From NCBI GenBank assembly GCA_039811185.1, contig JBDHYF010000005.1:1-64000 (forward strand): a DNA stretch of 64,000 bases. Reading direction: 5' to 3'. Below, piece by piece: positions 45,015-54,150 of this stretch (position 1 is its first letter; every line of letters begins with the position of its first letter). The translations under genes and the position numbers were made by a program. The DNA is from JAEZDR01 sp039811185 (lineage in GTDB: Bacteria > Bacteroidota > Bacteroidia > Chitinophagales > Chitinophagaceae). The notes below the pieces were generated by a model that ran no database searches, was not told the DNA's origin, and saw nothing but the letters and a program-made list of their open reading frames with translations.

Positions 45015-47066
45015 ATGTATTTCAACAGAGATTTAAGCTGGCTCTCTTTCAACTATCGGGTGCTGTTAGAAGCAGCCGACAGCAGCGTTCCTTTAAACGA
45101 GCGGCTTAAGTTCTACGCTATATTTTCATCAAACCTTGATGAGTTTTTCCGGGTGCGCTATCCTACCATTCTTGCGCTTACCAAACTGAGTAAAAAAACG
45201 AAAGCTTCGCTTAACGAAGTTCAGGAAAACATTTTGGAAAGAGTGCAAACCGAAGTGAATCGCCAGCTGGTAGTATACGGCGCAACGCTTACAAAAAAAA
45301 TTTTGCCCGCACTTAGCAAAAAAAATATCCGGTTATACTGGAACAGCGAAATCGAACAACCCCACATCGATGAAGTGGATGAACTTTTTATGTCGAAGGT
45401 GTTATCGTTTATCCGCCCTGTTATTGTAGAAGGCATTGATAAAGTAGAATTTTATCCGGAAAATAATCAGATTTATTTCGTGGTTTTTCTCAAGGAAAAA
45501 GAAGGGCTGTACAAACATGCAATCGTTAATATTCCGGCTTCAACATTACAACGGTTTTATGTATTGAGTCCGGTAGGGAAAACAAACTATGTAATTTTTA
45601 TAGATGATTTAGTGCGTACCAACATCAGCACCATCTTCCCAAACCATTATGTGCAAGGCGTTTACAGCTTTAAGATTAACAGAGACTCGGAACTGCACCT
45701 CGACGACTACAACGGAAACCTGAGGGAGCGAATGGAAAAGCAGCTTTCAAAACGCGACTTCGGCCCACCTACCCGTTTTCTGTACGAAGAAGGCATGCCA
45801 CGCAACATTCAATTGTTTCTTGCGAGCGTTTTTGGTGTAAAGCATGACGAGATGTTTATGGGCGGTCGATACCATAACCTCAGCGATTTTTTAAACTTCC
45901 CGGTGTTTGATGAAACCCTCAGTTACCCTCCGCAGAAACCCCTAACCATCGCAGGACTGAAACATTATAACGATATATTTCAGGTAATAAGCAGAAAGAA
46001 CATCTTGCTGCACCTGCCTTATCATTCATACAATGCAGTGCTTGCTTTTTTTAATCAGGCGGCCGTTGATCCGGATGTGAGTGAGATATACATTACACTT
46101 TACCGGGTAGCCTCAGAATCTCATATTGTAAATGCTTTGCTGAGTGCGGCAAAAAACGGCAAAAAGGTAACGGTTTTTGTTGAGCTGAAAGCTCGCTTCG
46201 ATGAAGCTAACAACTTAAAATGGAGTAAAGTAATGGAAGAGGCAGGCGTTAACATTCTTTACAGTTTCCCATCCATAAAAGTGCATTCGAAAACGGCTCT
46301 GGTAAAAAAGGTGGTTGCCACACAAGAAGTGCATTTTGCGGTGTTGAGCACGGGCAATTTCAATGAGTCAACCGCACGTTTTTATACCGACCATGTGCTG
46401 TTGACGTCCGACGTTACCATCACCTCCGAGCTTACCACGCTTTTCGAGTATTTACAGAATAAAAAGCATAAGCCGCTGTCGAAAGCAAAGTTCACCTTTA
46501 ACCGCCTCATGGTGTCGCAGTTTAATTTTGTAAAGAAGTTTGAAGAACTGGTGAGTTATGAAATGGAAAAAGCTGTTGAGGGCAAGCCGGCACACATTCG
46601 TATTAAGGTGAATAATTTGGAAGAACACAACATCATTAACTTGCTCTACAAGGCAAGCCAGGCGGGTGTGAAGATTGATTTAATAGTGAGAAGCATTTGC
46701 TGCATTGTTCCCGGTGTTGAAGGGATGAGTGAGCATATAACTGTGAAGCGCCTTGTTGGACGCTATCTCGAACATTCGAGAATTTTCATTTTTGGCGATG
46801 ATGAAGCGGCAAAAGTAATTATTGGCTCCGCAGATTTGATGAAGCGCAACCTGCATTCCCGCATTGAAGTGTGTGTTGAAGTAAAAGAGGAAGCTTGCCG
46901 CAAACAACTGCTTAACTACTTCAATATTCAATGGCGCGATAACGAAAAAGCGGTGGTGCTCGACGAGTTTTTAAATCAAACAAAAGCGTCCGGCACTTCA
47001 TCCGAAAAAGTGATTGCGCAAGAAGAGATTTATCAATACCTGAAAACCATCAATGAAGAAAAATAG
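45015..47066 (+). CDS. ppk1: Polyphosphate kinase 1
   Basis: A 683-residue enzyme reversibly making polyphosphate from ATP at the inner membrane. The ATG at 45015 (MYFNRDLSWLSFNYRVL) is chosen because the family starts there; a longer frame from 44940 would overlap the previous gene. Domains: N-terminal helical (about 1-105), head domain, and two phospholipase D-like C-terminal domains with the autophosphorylated His424 (KVHSKTALV) and second His587 (YLEHSRIF). Catalytic residues are intact. It starts one base after the HD-PycTM stop and its 3' end overlaps the cyclase by 14 bases, so translation is probably coupled. A Ppx/GppA phosphatase lies at 61290-62174. Confidence 0.96.
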   Translation: MYFNRDLSWLSFNYRVLLEAADSSVPLNERLKFYAIFSSNLDEFFRVRYPTILALTKLSKKTKASLNEVQENILERVQTEVNRQLVVYGATLTKKILPALSKKNIRLYWNSEIEQPHIDEVDELFMSKVLSFIRPVIVEGIDKVEFYPENNQIYFVVFLKEKEGLYKHAIVNIPASTLQRFYVLSPVGKTNYVIFIDDLVRTNISTIFPNHYVQGVYSFKINRDSELHLDDYNGNLRERMEKQLSKRDFGPPTRFLYEEGMPRNIQLFLASVFGVKHDEMFMGGRYHNLSDFLNFPVFDETLSYPPQKPLTIAGLKHYNDIFQVISRKNILLHLPYHSYNAVLAFFNQAAVDPDVSEIYITLYRVASESHIVNALLSAAKNGKKVTVFVELKARFDEANNLKWSKVMEEAGVNILYSFPSIKVHSKTALVKKVVATQEVHFAVLSTGNFNESTARFYTDHVLLTSDVTITSELTTLFEYLQNKKHKPLSKAKFTFNRLMVSQFNFVKKFEELVSYEMEKAVEGKPAHIRIKVNNLEEHNIINLLYKASQAGVKIDLIVRSICCIVPGVEGMSEHITVKRLVGRYLEHSRIFIFGDDEAAKVIIGSADLMKRNLHSRIEVCVEVKEEACRKQLLNYFNIQWRDNEKAVVLDEFLNQTKASGTSSEKVIAQEEIYQYLKTINEEK

Positions 47067-48156
47067 CACGATATGGCCCAGTTTTTCTTTTGTAAAAAGA
47101 TACCGGTATAAAGCAATTCTTTACATCGCATTATTCTGGACCTTAATTGATGTAATCAGCATAGTGCTCCGCTTCGAGATGTTTACCGACGTCAGGTATT
47201 ATTCAGGCGCCGACTTTATGCCACCTTACGCCTTTCTGCTACGCGAAAGCATCACATTCCTGATGAGCCTTTTTATGGCTTATTTGCTTGTGATGAAGTT
47301 GAGAAGAAGAATGCGATATAAGTCGCTTTGGCTCACGCTGATTTTAAAAACGCTCATTCTCGCCTCTGCTGCCATGCTCACTAATTTGCTCGTGCACGTA
47401 TCACACTCGCTTTTAATTGTAGGGCTTTCAGATGAAATGGCCTTCCAGCGGTTTATACGCGACGCCTTTCACAGCATTTGGCTGATACAAAAAATACCTT
47501 ACTGGTTCCTGTTATTTTTTGTTACACAACTTGTTTTGGAAATCAACGAAAAATACGCGCCGGGGGTTTTTTGGGATATCCTTCTTGGAAAATATATTCA
47601 GCCAAAAACAGAAAGCCGCATTGTAATGTTTCTCGATTTGAAAGATTCAACGCCGATAGCAGAAAAACTCGGCCCGCTTGCTTACTTCAAATTTATCCGT
47701 GAATTCATTTACCTTATTTCCAATGCACTTATCGAATATGGCGGACGCATTTATCAGTACGTCGGCGACGAAATTGTAGTGAGCTGGCACGACAGTGAAT
47801 CCAACACGCGGAAGTGCATGGATGCGCTGATTGAAGCACGGAAAAATTTACAGAAACGCACAGAAGAGTTCCGGCGCTTATATAATACGCTTCCCGAATT
47901 TCGTGTGGGCATACATGTAGGCGAGGTAACAATTGGAGAAATCGGAATTATTAAGCGCGATCTTGCCATGAGCGGCGACACCATGAACACTACCGCCCGC
48001 ATTCGCACTGCATGCAGCGAACTCAATCAGAAATTCATCGTCTCCGGCGAGTTTTTATCGCGCCTTCATCTTAAAGAATTCCAATATGAAAGTCTTGGCA
48101 TTATCGAGCTGAAAGGGAAGGAAAAAGGACTCGAGTTATTTGTGCTGAAAATTTAG
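47053..48156 (+). CDS. Membrane-bound class III nucleotide cyclase
   Basis: A 367-residue protein with four predicted membrane helices (about 19-40, 58-82, 90-116, 146-164) and a C-terminal cyclase homology domain (about 185-360). Metal-binding Asp195 (FLDLKDST) and Asp239 (YVGDE) and the transition-state pair Asn312/Arg316 (GDTMNTTARI) are present, so catalysis is likely. The positions that select the base differ from adenylate cyclases: the Lys is Gln235 and the Asp/Thr is Ala305. The product could be cAMP, cGMP or a pyrimidine cyclic nucleotide. It overlaps ppk1 by 14 bases and converges with the LuxR gene, overlapping it by four. Confidence 0.88.
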   Translation: MKKNSTIWPSFSFVKRYRYKAILYIALFWTLIDVISIVLRFEMFTDVRYYSGADFMPPYAFLLRESITFLMSLFMAYLLVMKLRRRMRYKSLWLTLILKTLILASAAMLTNLLVHVSHSLLIVGLSDEMAFQRFIRDAFHSIWLIQKIPYWFLLFFVTQLVLEINEKYAPGVFWDILLGKYIQPKTESRIVMFLDLKDSTPIAEKLGPLAYFKFIREFIYLISNALIEYGGRIYQYVGDEIVVSWHDSESNTRKCMDALIEARKNLQKRTEEFRRLYNTLPEFRVGIHVGEVTIGEIGIIKRDLAMSGDTMNTTARIRTACSELNQKFIVSGEFLSRLHLKEFQYESLGIIELKGKEKGLELFVLKI

Positions 48157-48941
48157 AGCAACCCTTCTTTAATGGCCTGGCTAATGAGCTGATTTAAGTT
48201 GGAAGCTTTGGATTTGCGCAGAATATTTTTTCGATGTGTATCAACAGTGTGCTTGCTTAGGAACAGCCGTTCACTGATCTCTTTACTGTTATAACCTTCC
48301 GCAATTAACATTAATATTTGTTGCTCTCTTGCAGTCAGCTTCACATTCACAACCACGTCTAAATCTTCCTCGCTGTCGTCATGCCTAACCGGTATGTTGC
48401 AGAGTGAAGGCCTGCCGTTCAATCCAATCAACGATAACATTGGGGCACCCGACGTTTTCAGGTCGGTGATATCGGTAAGCACGGTCAATGTTTTCAAATT
48501 TTGTTGTTCCTCATCAATTTCCGTAATCATCATTTGGTGCAACATCCTTTTATAACTTCCGTCTTTGCACCGCAGCCGGTAATCGTAACGTACCTTATAG
48601 TTTAGCTGCTCCTCTGAGGGCATACTGCCAAAAATATCCACCACCTTCTTCTCAAAGTTTATAAAATAGGTTTCATCATCCCAATGGATAAGGGACAGAA
48701 AAAACGATAAGGAAAATTCGTCCGGCGTATAGCCAAGCACTTTCCGGATGCCTTCACTTACATATTCTATCCGGAGTTTCGAGAGATTAAAAGCTACCAT
48801 AAAGTAATCACCTATCTGGAAGAAGTTGAGCAGGCGCTTATGGAGTTCAATCTGTGCAAGGGCATTGCAGTAGCTTCCTGAAACGTTGGCGCCTGCCGCC
48901 TTCCACGCTTTTTCGGCTTGTTCAATTCTTTTTAATATCAT
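48153..48941 (-). CDS. PAS domain-containing LuxR-type transcriptional regulator
   Basis: A 262-residue regulator: an N-terminal helical region, a PAS fold (about 40-160; GDYFMVAFNLSKLRIEYVS, DYRLRCKDGSYKRMLHQM typical of PAS_3) and a C-terminal GerE/LuxR helix-turn-helix (LTAREQQILMLIAEGYNSKEI, then HTVDTHRKNILRKS). No receiver domain is present, so it probably senses a small ligand through PAS. It is the second gene of a tandem pair of paralogues, eight bases after the unshifted end of the first. Its 3' end overlaps that of the cyclase on the other strand by four bases. Confidence 0.9.
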   Translation of the reverse strand: MILKRIEQAEKAWKAAGANVSGSYCNALAQIELHKRLLNFFQIGDYFMVAFNLSKLRIEYVSEGIRKVLGYTPDEFSLSFFLSLIHWDDETYFINFEKKVVDIFGSMPSEEQLNYKVRYDYRLRCKDGSYKRMLHQMMITEIDEEQQNLKTLTVLTDITDLKTSGAPMLSLIGLNGRPSLCNIPVRHDDSEEDLDVVVNVKLTAREQQILMLIAEGYNSKEISERLFLSKHTVDTHRKNILRKSKASNLNQLISQAIKEGLL

Positions 48942-48949
48942 TCGCTTTA

Positions 48950-49716
48950 TTAAATTAAACCTTCACGCACACTTTTTTTTATCGCTTGCTGGGTATTGAA
49001 TGCCCGGTTTTCTCTAAAATATTTTTTCGGTGTGTTTGCACGGTCAGCTCCGATATCTGCATCTTTTCAGCGATCGTAGAATTGCTGCGCCCTGCAACTA
49101 AATGAAGTAAGACTTCCTTTTCTTTTATACCGAGTTCCAACAGTGCACTGTCTTCAAGTTCAACGGGAATATTCATGTGTGAGGGTCGATCGTTCAACCC
49201 TAAAATCGACAGAACGGGCCGGCCGGTTTTTTTAATGTCGGATACATCAGTTTGTACCAAAAGTGTTTTTATTTCTCTTTCCTCTTCGTTCAGTTCCAAA
49301 AAAATCAGTTGATTCATCATGCGGACATACCTGCCCTCGGCGTTTTTAATCCGATAGTCGTGCAGTACCTTGTAATGCAGGTATTCCTCCGCCTCTAACT
49401 GAGCAAAAAAATCGACTATCTTTTTTTCAAAGGCGAGAAAGTAGGGTTTGTCATCAGGATGAATCATCGATACTAAAAACTCGCTAGTAACTCGCTCGGC
49501 AGGATAACCAAGTGTGTTGACCACGGACTCACTATCGAATTCGAAGGCCGCATCTCTTAAATTAAAAATCATATAATGATATTCGCCCGCTTGAAAAATG
49601 TGCAGGGCCCGCCGAAGCATGTTCAGCTCATGGAAAGGATTCAGATGATTATCGGAAAAAGCACGTGTGGCCGTTTTCCAAACGTCAGAAGCCTGCTCAA
49701 TTATTTTAATTTCCAT
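48950..49716 (-). pseudogene. PAS domain-containing LuxR-type regulator with a C-terminal frameshift
   Basis: A paralogue of the next gene with the same layout: helical start, PAS_3-like domain (about 40-160), LuxR helix-turn-helix (LGIKEKEVLLHLVAGRSNSTI, then LTVQTHRKNILEKTG). As read it is 245 residues and stops at 48979 with an odd tail (HSIPSKR). One base later in frame the sequence continues AFNTQQAIKKSVREGLI and stops at 48950, aligning with the paralogue end (NLNQLISQAIKEGLL). A single missing G in the run at 49003-49005 explains this. It may be a sequencing error or a real lesion; the DNA-contacting helix is retained either way. Confidence 0.75.
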
Positions 49717-49764
49717 GTGCAGCAGTATAGTTCGGCTAAAAATACCGATAAATTTTAATAGATG

Positions 49765-50451
49765 TCAGGCTTCCGGCGCAAGCAATTGAAGCAGGTCCAC
49801 ATACTGCTGTACAAACTCGTGCTTTATTTTTCGCCGATACTGCATGATGAATCTGGGATGCGGCAAACAGACTATTTTTTCGAACAAGCTCAACCGACTG
49901 TTGAGCGGTGCCAGATATTTATAGTTTTTGTCGCCGCCAATGCAAATAACCGTTTTGCGACAAACATTAAACCGCATCTGCTTTTTCATTGTAGCAACAA
50001 TAAAAGATTCTACCGCCTGAAGCAGGTGTCGGTCATCATAATAATTGATGTTTTTCGATTTGTATAGAAGTCCGAGAGGGCACACTGAACTCATGAAGAA
50101 ATTAGCGTAAAATTTTTTCGCTCCGCCGAAGGCCTCTATCACTTCATAAACAAACTCAGCCGACAACTCCGACTGATTCCCGAGCGTTGAATGTATCTTC
50201 AGCACCGTATGGAGCTGTCTGGGCGCAGTAAAATTTATTCCGGTTACACCTGCGCCGTAACGTCCGGGATTTATGCCCAGCAACAGCACCCGTTTGTTGG
50301 CATCGTTATAAAACATTTCCGTAAATACATTTAGTATTCGCAACACTTCCCCATTCTGATAGGGTGTCAGCCACTCAAAATGTTCCGGCAGTTGCACCTT
50401 TGGACGAAGGCTGCTGTAAAATGCCTTAAGCTGATCCGACCATAGTTTCAT
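49765..50451 (-). CDS. SMUG2-like uracil-DNA glycosylase family protein
   Basis: A 228-residue enzyme of the uracil-DNA glycosylase superfamily. It shows the motif LLLGINPGRYGAGVTGINFT (about 57-76), equivalent to motif 1 with the water-activating region, SSVCPLG in the middle and CLPHPRFIMQY near the C-terminus, equivalent to the motif 2 H-P loop. This matches the SMUG2 group, which removes uracil or other deaminated bases from DNA. It is probably its own transcription unit, 48 bases upstream of the LuxR pair on the same strand. Predicted cytosolic. Substrate range cannot be read from sequence. Confidence 0.85.
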   Translation of the reverse strand: MKLWSDQLKAFYSSLRPKVQLPEHFEWLTPYQNGEVLRILNVFTEMFYNDANKRVLLLGINPGRYGAGVTGINFTAPRQLHTVLKIHSTLGNQSELSAEFVYEVIEAFGGAKKFYANFFMSSVCPLGLLYKSKNINYYDDRHLLQAVESFIVATMKKQMRFNVCRKTVICIGGDKNYKYLAPLNSRLSLFEKIVCLPHPRFIMQYRRKIKHEFVQQYVDLLQLLAPEA

Positions 50452-50531
50452 ATGCGGCCATTAAACAGCAAAACTCTTGCATAAAAGGTTTTGTTGGCAC
50501 AATTATTCCGGCGTTATATAAAACATTTTTT

Positions 50532-50987
50532 ATGGAAACCTCCTATCACGATTACGAGTCGCAGTATAATTTCGAACCTTCATTACTCACCAAATGCGTT
50601 CTGGGCGCCACTTTCGCGGGTTTGCTGGCAGTGGCTGCCGATGAAACTTTCAACTTGCTTTATCGCATGTTCAGCGGATATTTTCCGTCAGACTTTTTCA
50701 ACGTTTCCACATTAATTTTCGGAACGATGATTTTGTTTCTCGTTGCGGGCATACTGTATTTTTTTCTGATGAAACTTGTTCCCGGTATTGCTAACATCGT
50801 TTATACAGTAGCAATGCTCGCCGTTACAATATTCCTGTTTATTTCAGCATTGCAGTTGCATCGCTTTGCTCAGCCCGAAATGGCAGCACAATTTAGAACT
50901 CTTACTGCGGGCATGGTACTCATTGTTGGCGTGATGACCGCGTTTCTTGTTCCCTATTTCAGCAGGCATTACAGAACTTGGTTTTAG
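50532..50987 (+). CDS. Small four-helix membrane protein of unknown function
   Basis: A 151-residue protein. A polar start (METSYHDYESQYNFEPS) precedes four transmembrane helices at about 23-42, 58-85, 88-108 and 122-143. There is no signal peptide and no recognisable family motif. The gene stands alone between two divergent or unrelated neighbours. It is probably a real gene because codon use and start context resemble its neighbours and no better frame exists. Function unknown. Confidence 0.65.
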   Translation: METSYHDYESQYNFEPSLLTKCVLGATFAGLLAVAADETFNLLYRMFSGYFPSDFFNVSTLIFGTMILFLVAGILYFFLMKLVPGIANIVYTVAMLAVTIFLFISALQLHRFAQPEMAAQFRTLTAGMVLIVGVMTAFLVPYFSRHYRTWF

Positions 50988-51071
50988 CCGCCGCCGAATG
51001 ATTTTGAACGCTAAATTTTCAGGCTTCTATTGCGCCTTTTTTATATCTTGTGGCGCAAGAAAATTTAGCAG

Positions 51072-51836
51072 ATGAAATTTTTGAATGTTATTCTGGTAGT
51101 TATGGTGGCAGCTTTTGTTTGGGCAGGATGTAAAAAGGAATCGGGCGAAACCTTAACGCCGATTTACCAGCCGGACGCTTATTTTGTAGATTCGGTTGAC
51201 GGTGCTTTTTATGCCATCAAATCTGCCGTTATCAGCAGAAACGCAACCGGTGGTTACGATTCATTAATCTCTCATACAGCACGCGCCTGGTTCGGTAATA
51301 TCCACTCAACTAAAACAACGTCATACGTTAGCTGCAATTTCGATACAATGGCAACCGGATCGCTTGGTGGCGACCCGTACGATGCAAACTGGTATCTCCG
51401 CAATAGCCTTGTTCCGGGCTTCCGGTATTCGAATGATGTAGTTTGGGTAACGGCTGCCGATTCCGCTAATAAAATACCTCAAATCAACTATCACGATGGC
51501 GGCAGCTTTCCGGTGGTGCACGATTTTATTATGCCCGACTCCGTTCACTTTTCTGCGGGCAGCGGCTTAACCGTGAAGTACAAATTCGTGAACCAAAACG
51601 AAGGCGATCAGTTCCTGATTAAAGCGTCGGGCAGCCTCGGAAAAACCGGATGGGCAAGCGATGTTGCAGGCACGTCGGAAGTGCTTACAGCAACCGACTT
51701 ACAGCGCATTGCAAAAGCCGGCGACTCTGTGCGCGTAACCATTGTTCCTATAAAAATTAAATTCCAAAGCATTGGCGAAAGCCGCTATGCTTTTATAAAA
51801 CAAACGCCGTTAACCAAGGTGTGCAAACTGTATTAA
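51072..51836 (+). CDS. Hypothetical lipoprotein
   Basis: A 254-residue lipoprotein: hydrophobic segment then VWAGC with the lipid-bearing Cys near 20, followed by KKESGE. The mature part is beta-rich with scattered aromatic residues and a C-terminal VCKLY. There is no recognised domain. A possible -7 element TATCTTGT lies near 51043. The stop is 42 bases before the ATG of the ATP-grasp-like gene, so the two may be co-transcribed. Confidence 0.7.
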   Translation: MKFLNVILVVMVAAFVWAGCKKESGETLTPIYQPDAYFVDSVDGAFYAIKSAVISRNATGGYDSLISHTARAWFGNIHSTKTTSYVSCNFDTMATGSLGGDPYDANWYLRNSLVPGFRYSNDVVWVTAADSANKIPQINYHDGGSFPVVHDFIMPDSVHFSAGSGLTVKYKFVNQNEGDQFLIKASGSLGKTGWASDVAGTSEVLTATDLQRIAKAGDSVRVTIVPIKIKFQSIGESRYAFIKQTPLTKVCKLY

Positions 51837-51878
51837 TATCAAGCGGCTCTTGTTTTTTTGCTGCTTAAATTTTTTTCG

Positions 51879-53078
51879 ATGATTACCGAAATCCGTAACC
51901 GCTATAATAGTCGTTTTAACGAAGAAACTTATCAAAACTACGTTCGGGTGCTACAGGAAAACCATCCCGGCCAAATTGATTTTCGAGTGGGTGAAACGCC
52001 CGTGTTTCTAACGCATGCCTTTACTGAGAAAATGCTTTCCGCATGCGAAGGAATGGTCGACGTTATCAGCGGACTCAACTTCAAACAAATATCGGCCAAT
52101 GCCATCCCCGAGGGCTCTGCCGTTCCGAACGAAAACGAGCACACACATTTTATTGCGTTCGACTTTGGGATCTGCGTAAACAAAAACGGCGGTATAGAGC
52201 CGCAGTTAATCGAAATGCAAGGTTTCCCGAGTTTGTTTTGCTTTGAGATAGTGATGGAGGAACAGATGAAAAAATCGTTCGACATTCCCGATAATTTTTC
52301 CGGTTATTTCAATGGATACAATAAAGAATCTTATATCCAATTACTGAAAGACATCATTATTGCCGATGAAGATCCGCGCAACGTAGTGCTCCTTGAATTG
52401 TTTCCGCATCAACAAAAAACCCGGATCGATTTTTATTGCACGGAAGATTTACTTCAAATAAAAACCGTTTGCCTTACCGATTTGATTGTTGAAGGAAACG
52501 ACTTATATTATATTCTTGATGGCTCAAAAACAAAAATTCAACGGATTTACAACCGCATTATTTTCGATGAGCTGCAACAACAGGAAGCCCACATTCAAGA
52601 GAAGGGAAAAATTTTTTTTCAGCCGCTGAACGTGAAATGGGTTACTCATCCAAACTGGTTTTTCCGTATCAGCAAGTTTACGCTTCCGTTTCTGCATCAT
52701 TCTTTTGTTCCGGATACTTACTTTTTAAAAGACCGGTTGAAGAATCTTCCGGAAGATTTGGAAAATTACGTGCTGAAGCCCTTGTTTTCCTTTGCTGGGC
52801 AAGGAGTAATGATTGATGTTACCGAAGAAGATTTGCGTCAGATTCCTGATCCTGAAAATTGGATATTACAGAAGAAAGTACAGTATGCCGATATTATCGA
52901 AACACCCGACGGGAAGGCAAAAGCGGAAGTAAGGGTATTCTATTTTTGGAAGGAAGGATGGAAGCGGCCGGTGGCGGTGCATAATCTTGCCAGACTCAGT
53001 AAGGGGAAAATGGTGGGCGTTAGATACAACTTAAACAAAACCTGGGTGGGCGGGACTATTGCCTTTTTTGATCACTGA
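51879..53078 (+). CDS. ATP-grasp-like protein of unknown function
   Basis: A 399-residue cytosolic protein. The ATG at 51879 (MITEIRNRYNSRF) is preferred to a TTG at 51858. The C-terminal third has ATP-grasp-like features: NYVLKPLFSFAGQGVMIDV (phosphate-binding loop), WILQKKVQYADII and KAEVRVFYFW (metal-binding region), with an HNLARLSKG end. The N-terminal 250 residues contain the motif IEMQGFPSLFCFE. This suggests carboxylate-amine or peptide ligase chemistry, but the substrate is unknown. Its last codons overlap the convergent glycosyltransferase by 23 bases. Confidence 0.7.
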   Translation: MITEIRNRYNSRFNEETYQNYVRVLQENHPGQIDFRVGETPVFLTHAFTEKMLSACEGMVDVISGLNFKQISANAIPEGSAVPNENEHTHFIAFDFGICVNKNGGIEPQLIEMQGFPSLFCFEIVMEEQMKKSFDIPDNFSGYFNGYNKESYIQLLKDIIIADEDPRNVVLLELFPHQQKTRIDFYCTEDLLQIKTVCLTDLIVEGNDLYYILDGSKTKIQRIYNRIIFDELQQQEAHIQEKGKIFFQPLNVKWVTHPNWFFRISKFTLPFLHHSFVPDTYFLKDRLKNLPEDLENYVLKPLFSFAGQGVMIDVTEEDLRQIPDPENWILQKKVQYADIIETPDGKAKAEVRVFYFWKEGWKRPVAVHNLARLSKGKMVGVRYNLNKTWVGGTIAFFDH

Positions 53079-54150
53079 CGCGGTTGAGAAAATCGTTCAA
53101 GAATTTTTCCAGATCGAGGCTTTCAAACTCATTGCGCATTTCAGTTTTTGCGGTCACCATGTGTTTGATGGATGCGGCTATTTCCGAAGCAGACTGCTGT
53201 TGCGAAGCCGTATGAAACCAATTCATTTTTACAAGGTGTTTTGCTAAATACTCCTGCTCCGTTTGTCCGGGCGTGGGTATTAGCAGCGCTTTTTTGTTCA
53301 GCGCAAACAGTTCCATCACCGTGGTATAGCCCGATCTTGCAACAACGGCTTCTGCTTTTTCAATTTCCGACAGCAGCTCGTGCTGCGGCAGATGATTTTT
53401 ACGCACAAGGTTGTTCAATATTTTTACTTGAGGTAGTTGGGAAGGCTGGCCGCAAACCATGAGTATTTCATGGTGAAGATATTGTGCGGCTTTGGTTAGT
53501 TTCTCTTCAAGTGCTGTGCGCTGCGGCTCCGGTCCCGAAATGAGGAAGAGCAGCCGATTGCTCGTTTCAGGAGCAGGATTTACAGCTACAAACCGGTTCA
53601 ATAAACCAATGTAGAAGCAGTTAACGGGCGGCATTTTTTTCGGATGGGACAAGCTTCCTGCGAGATTATGTTTACCCTCATAATCCGGAATCCAAACTTC
53701 ATTAAAACGGCGTAGGAAAGAATACACAACAGCGCGGGCAAAACCACTCATTATTTTCAATGGCATTTGCAGTTGGAGCTGATGGGTGATAAAAACATTG
53801 TAGGCTCCGGGATGCCGAAAACCATAGCGGTTGTCCGAAATAACGATGTCCGGATTCAGGCTCTTTATCTGCTGTTGCAGCCACTGCTTCTCAGATCGGA
53901 TGGCGCGAAAAATTTTAGGAACCTGAAGCAAAATTTTCCAGACAAATTTTCGTTTAGATTTTGCGTAAGCGATGTTATAGCCTCCTAACTCCACAAAAGC
54001 CACTTCGGGAAATTCGGCCTGCAACAGCAACTTTTGAGCATGGTTACAAACCACTGTTATCCTTGCCCGTTGCTTTAAAATGCGAATAACAGGAATACAG
54101 CGGGTGGCATGCCCAAGCCCCCAGTCGAGCGGAGCAATAAGTATATGGAG
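53056..54150 (-). CDS. MurG-like GT-B glycosyltransferase lacking a standard start codon
   Basis: The first usable start in frame is a GTG at 54054, giving 332 residues. However, the frame stays open upstream to 54195 and encodes ILIAPLDWGLGHATRCIPVI, the glycine-rich GxGH motif found at the N-terminus of MurG-like glycosyltransferases. The gene thus probably begins near 54144-54150, but no ATG, GTG or TTG exists there (CTC, CAT, ATA codons). The C-terminal half has the nucleotide-sugar site: VVARSGYTTVMELFALNKKALLIPTPGQTEQEYLA. It probably transfers a sugar from a UDP-sugar to an unknown lipid or protein acceptor. A rare start codon, a sequence error or a disabling mutation are the options. 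Confidence 0.75.
   Translation of the reverse strand, partial: LHILIAPLDWGLGHATRCIPVIRILKQRARITVVCNHAQKLLLQAEFPEVAFVELGGYNIAYAKSKRKFVWKILLQVPKIFRAIRSEKQWLQQQIKSLNPDIVISDNRYGFRHPGAYNVFITHQLQLQMPLKIMSGFARAVVYSFLRRFNEVWIPDYEGKHNLAGSLSHPKKMPPVNCFYIGLLNRFVAVNPAPETSNRLLFLISGPEPQRTALEEKLTKAAQYLHHEILMVCGQPSQLPQVKILNNLVRKNHLPQHELLSEIEKAEAVVARSGYTTVMELFALNKKALLIPTPGQTEQEYLAKHLVKMNWFHTASQQQSASEIAASIKHMVTAKTEMRNEFESLDLEKFLNDFLNRVSDQKRQ

Noticed and set aside
43805..48156. Complete classic Pycsar phage-defence operon
   Set aside because: The effector is fused to an HD domain, ppk1 lies between it and the cyclase, and no defence or mobile genes are near. I report it as a related but different system.
51858..51878. 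TTG start for the ATP-grasp-like protein
   Set aside because: The ATG at 51879 gives the natural beginning; the seven extra residues are low-complexity.
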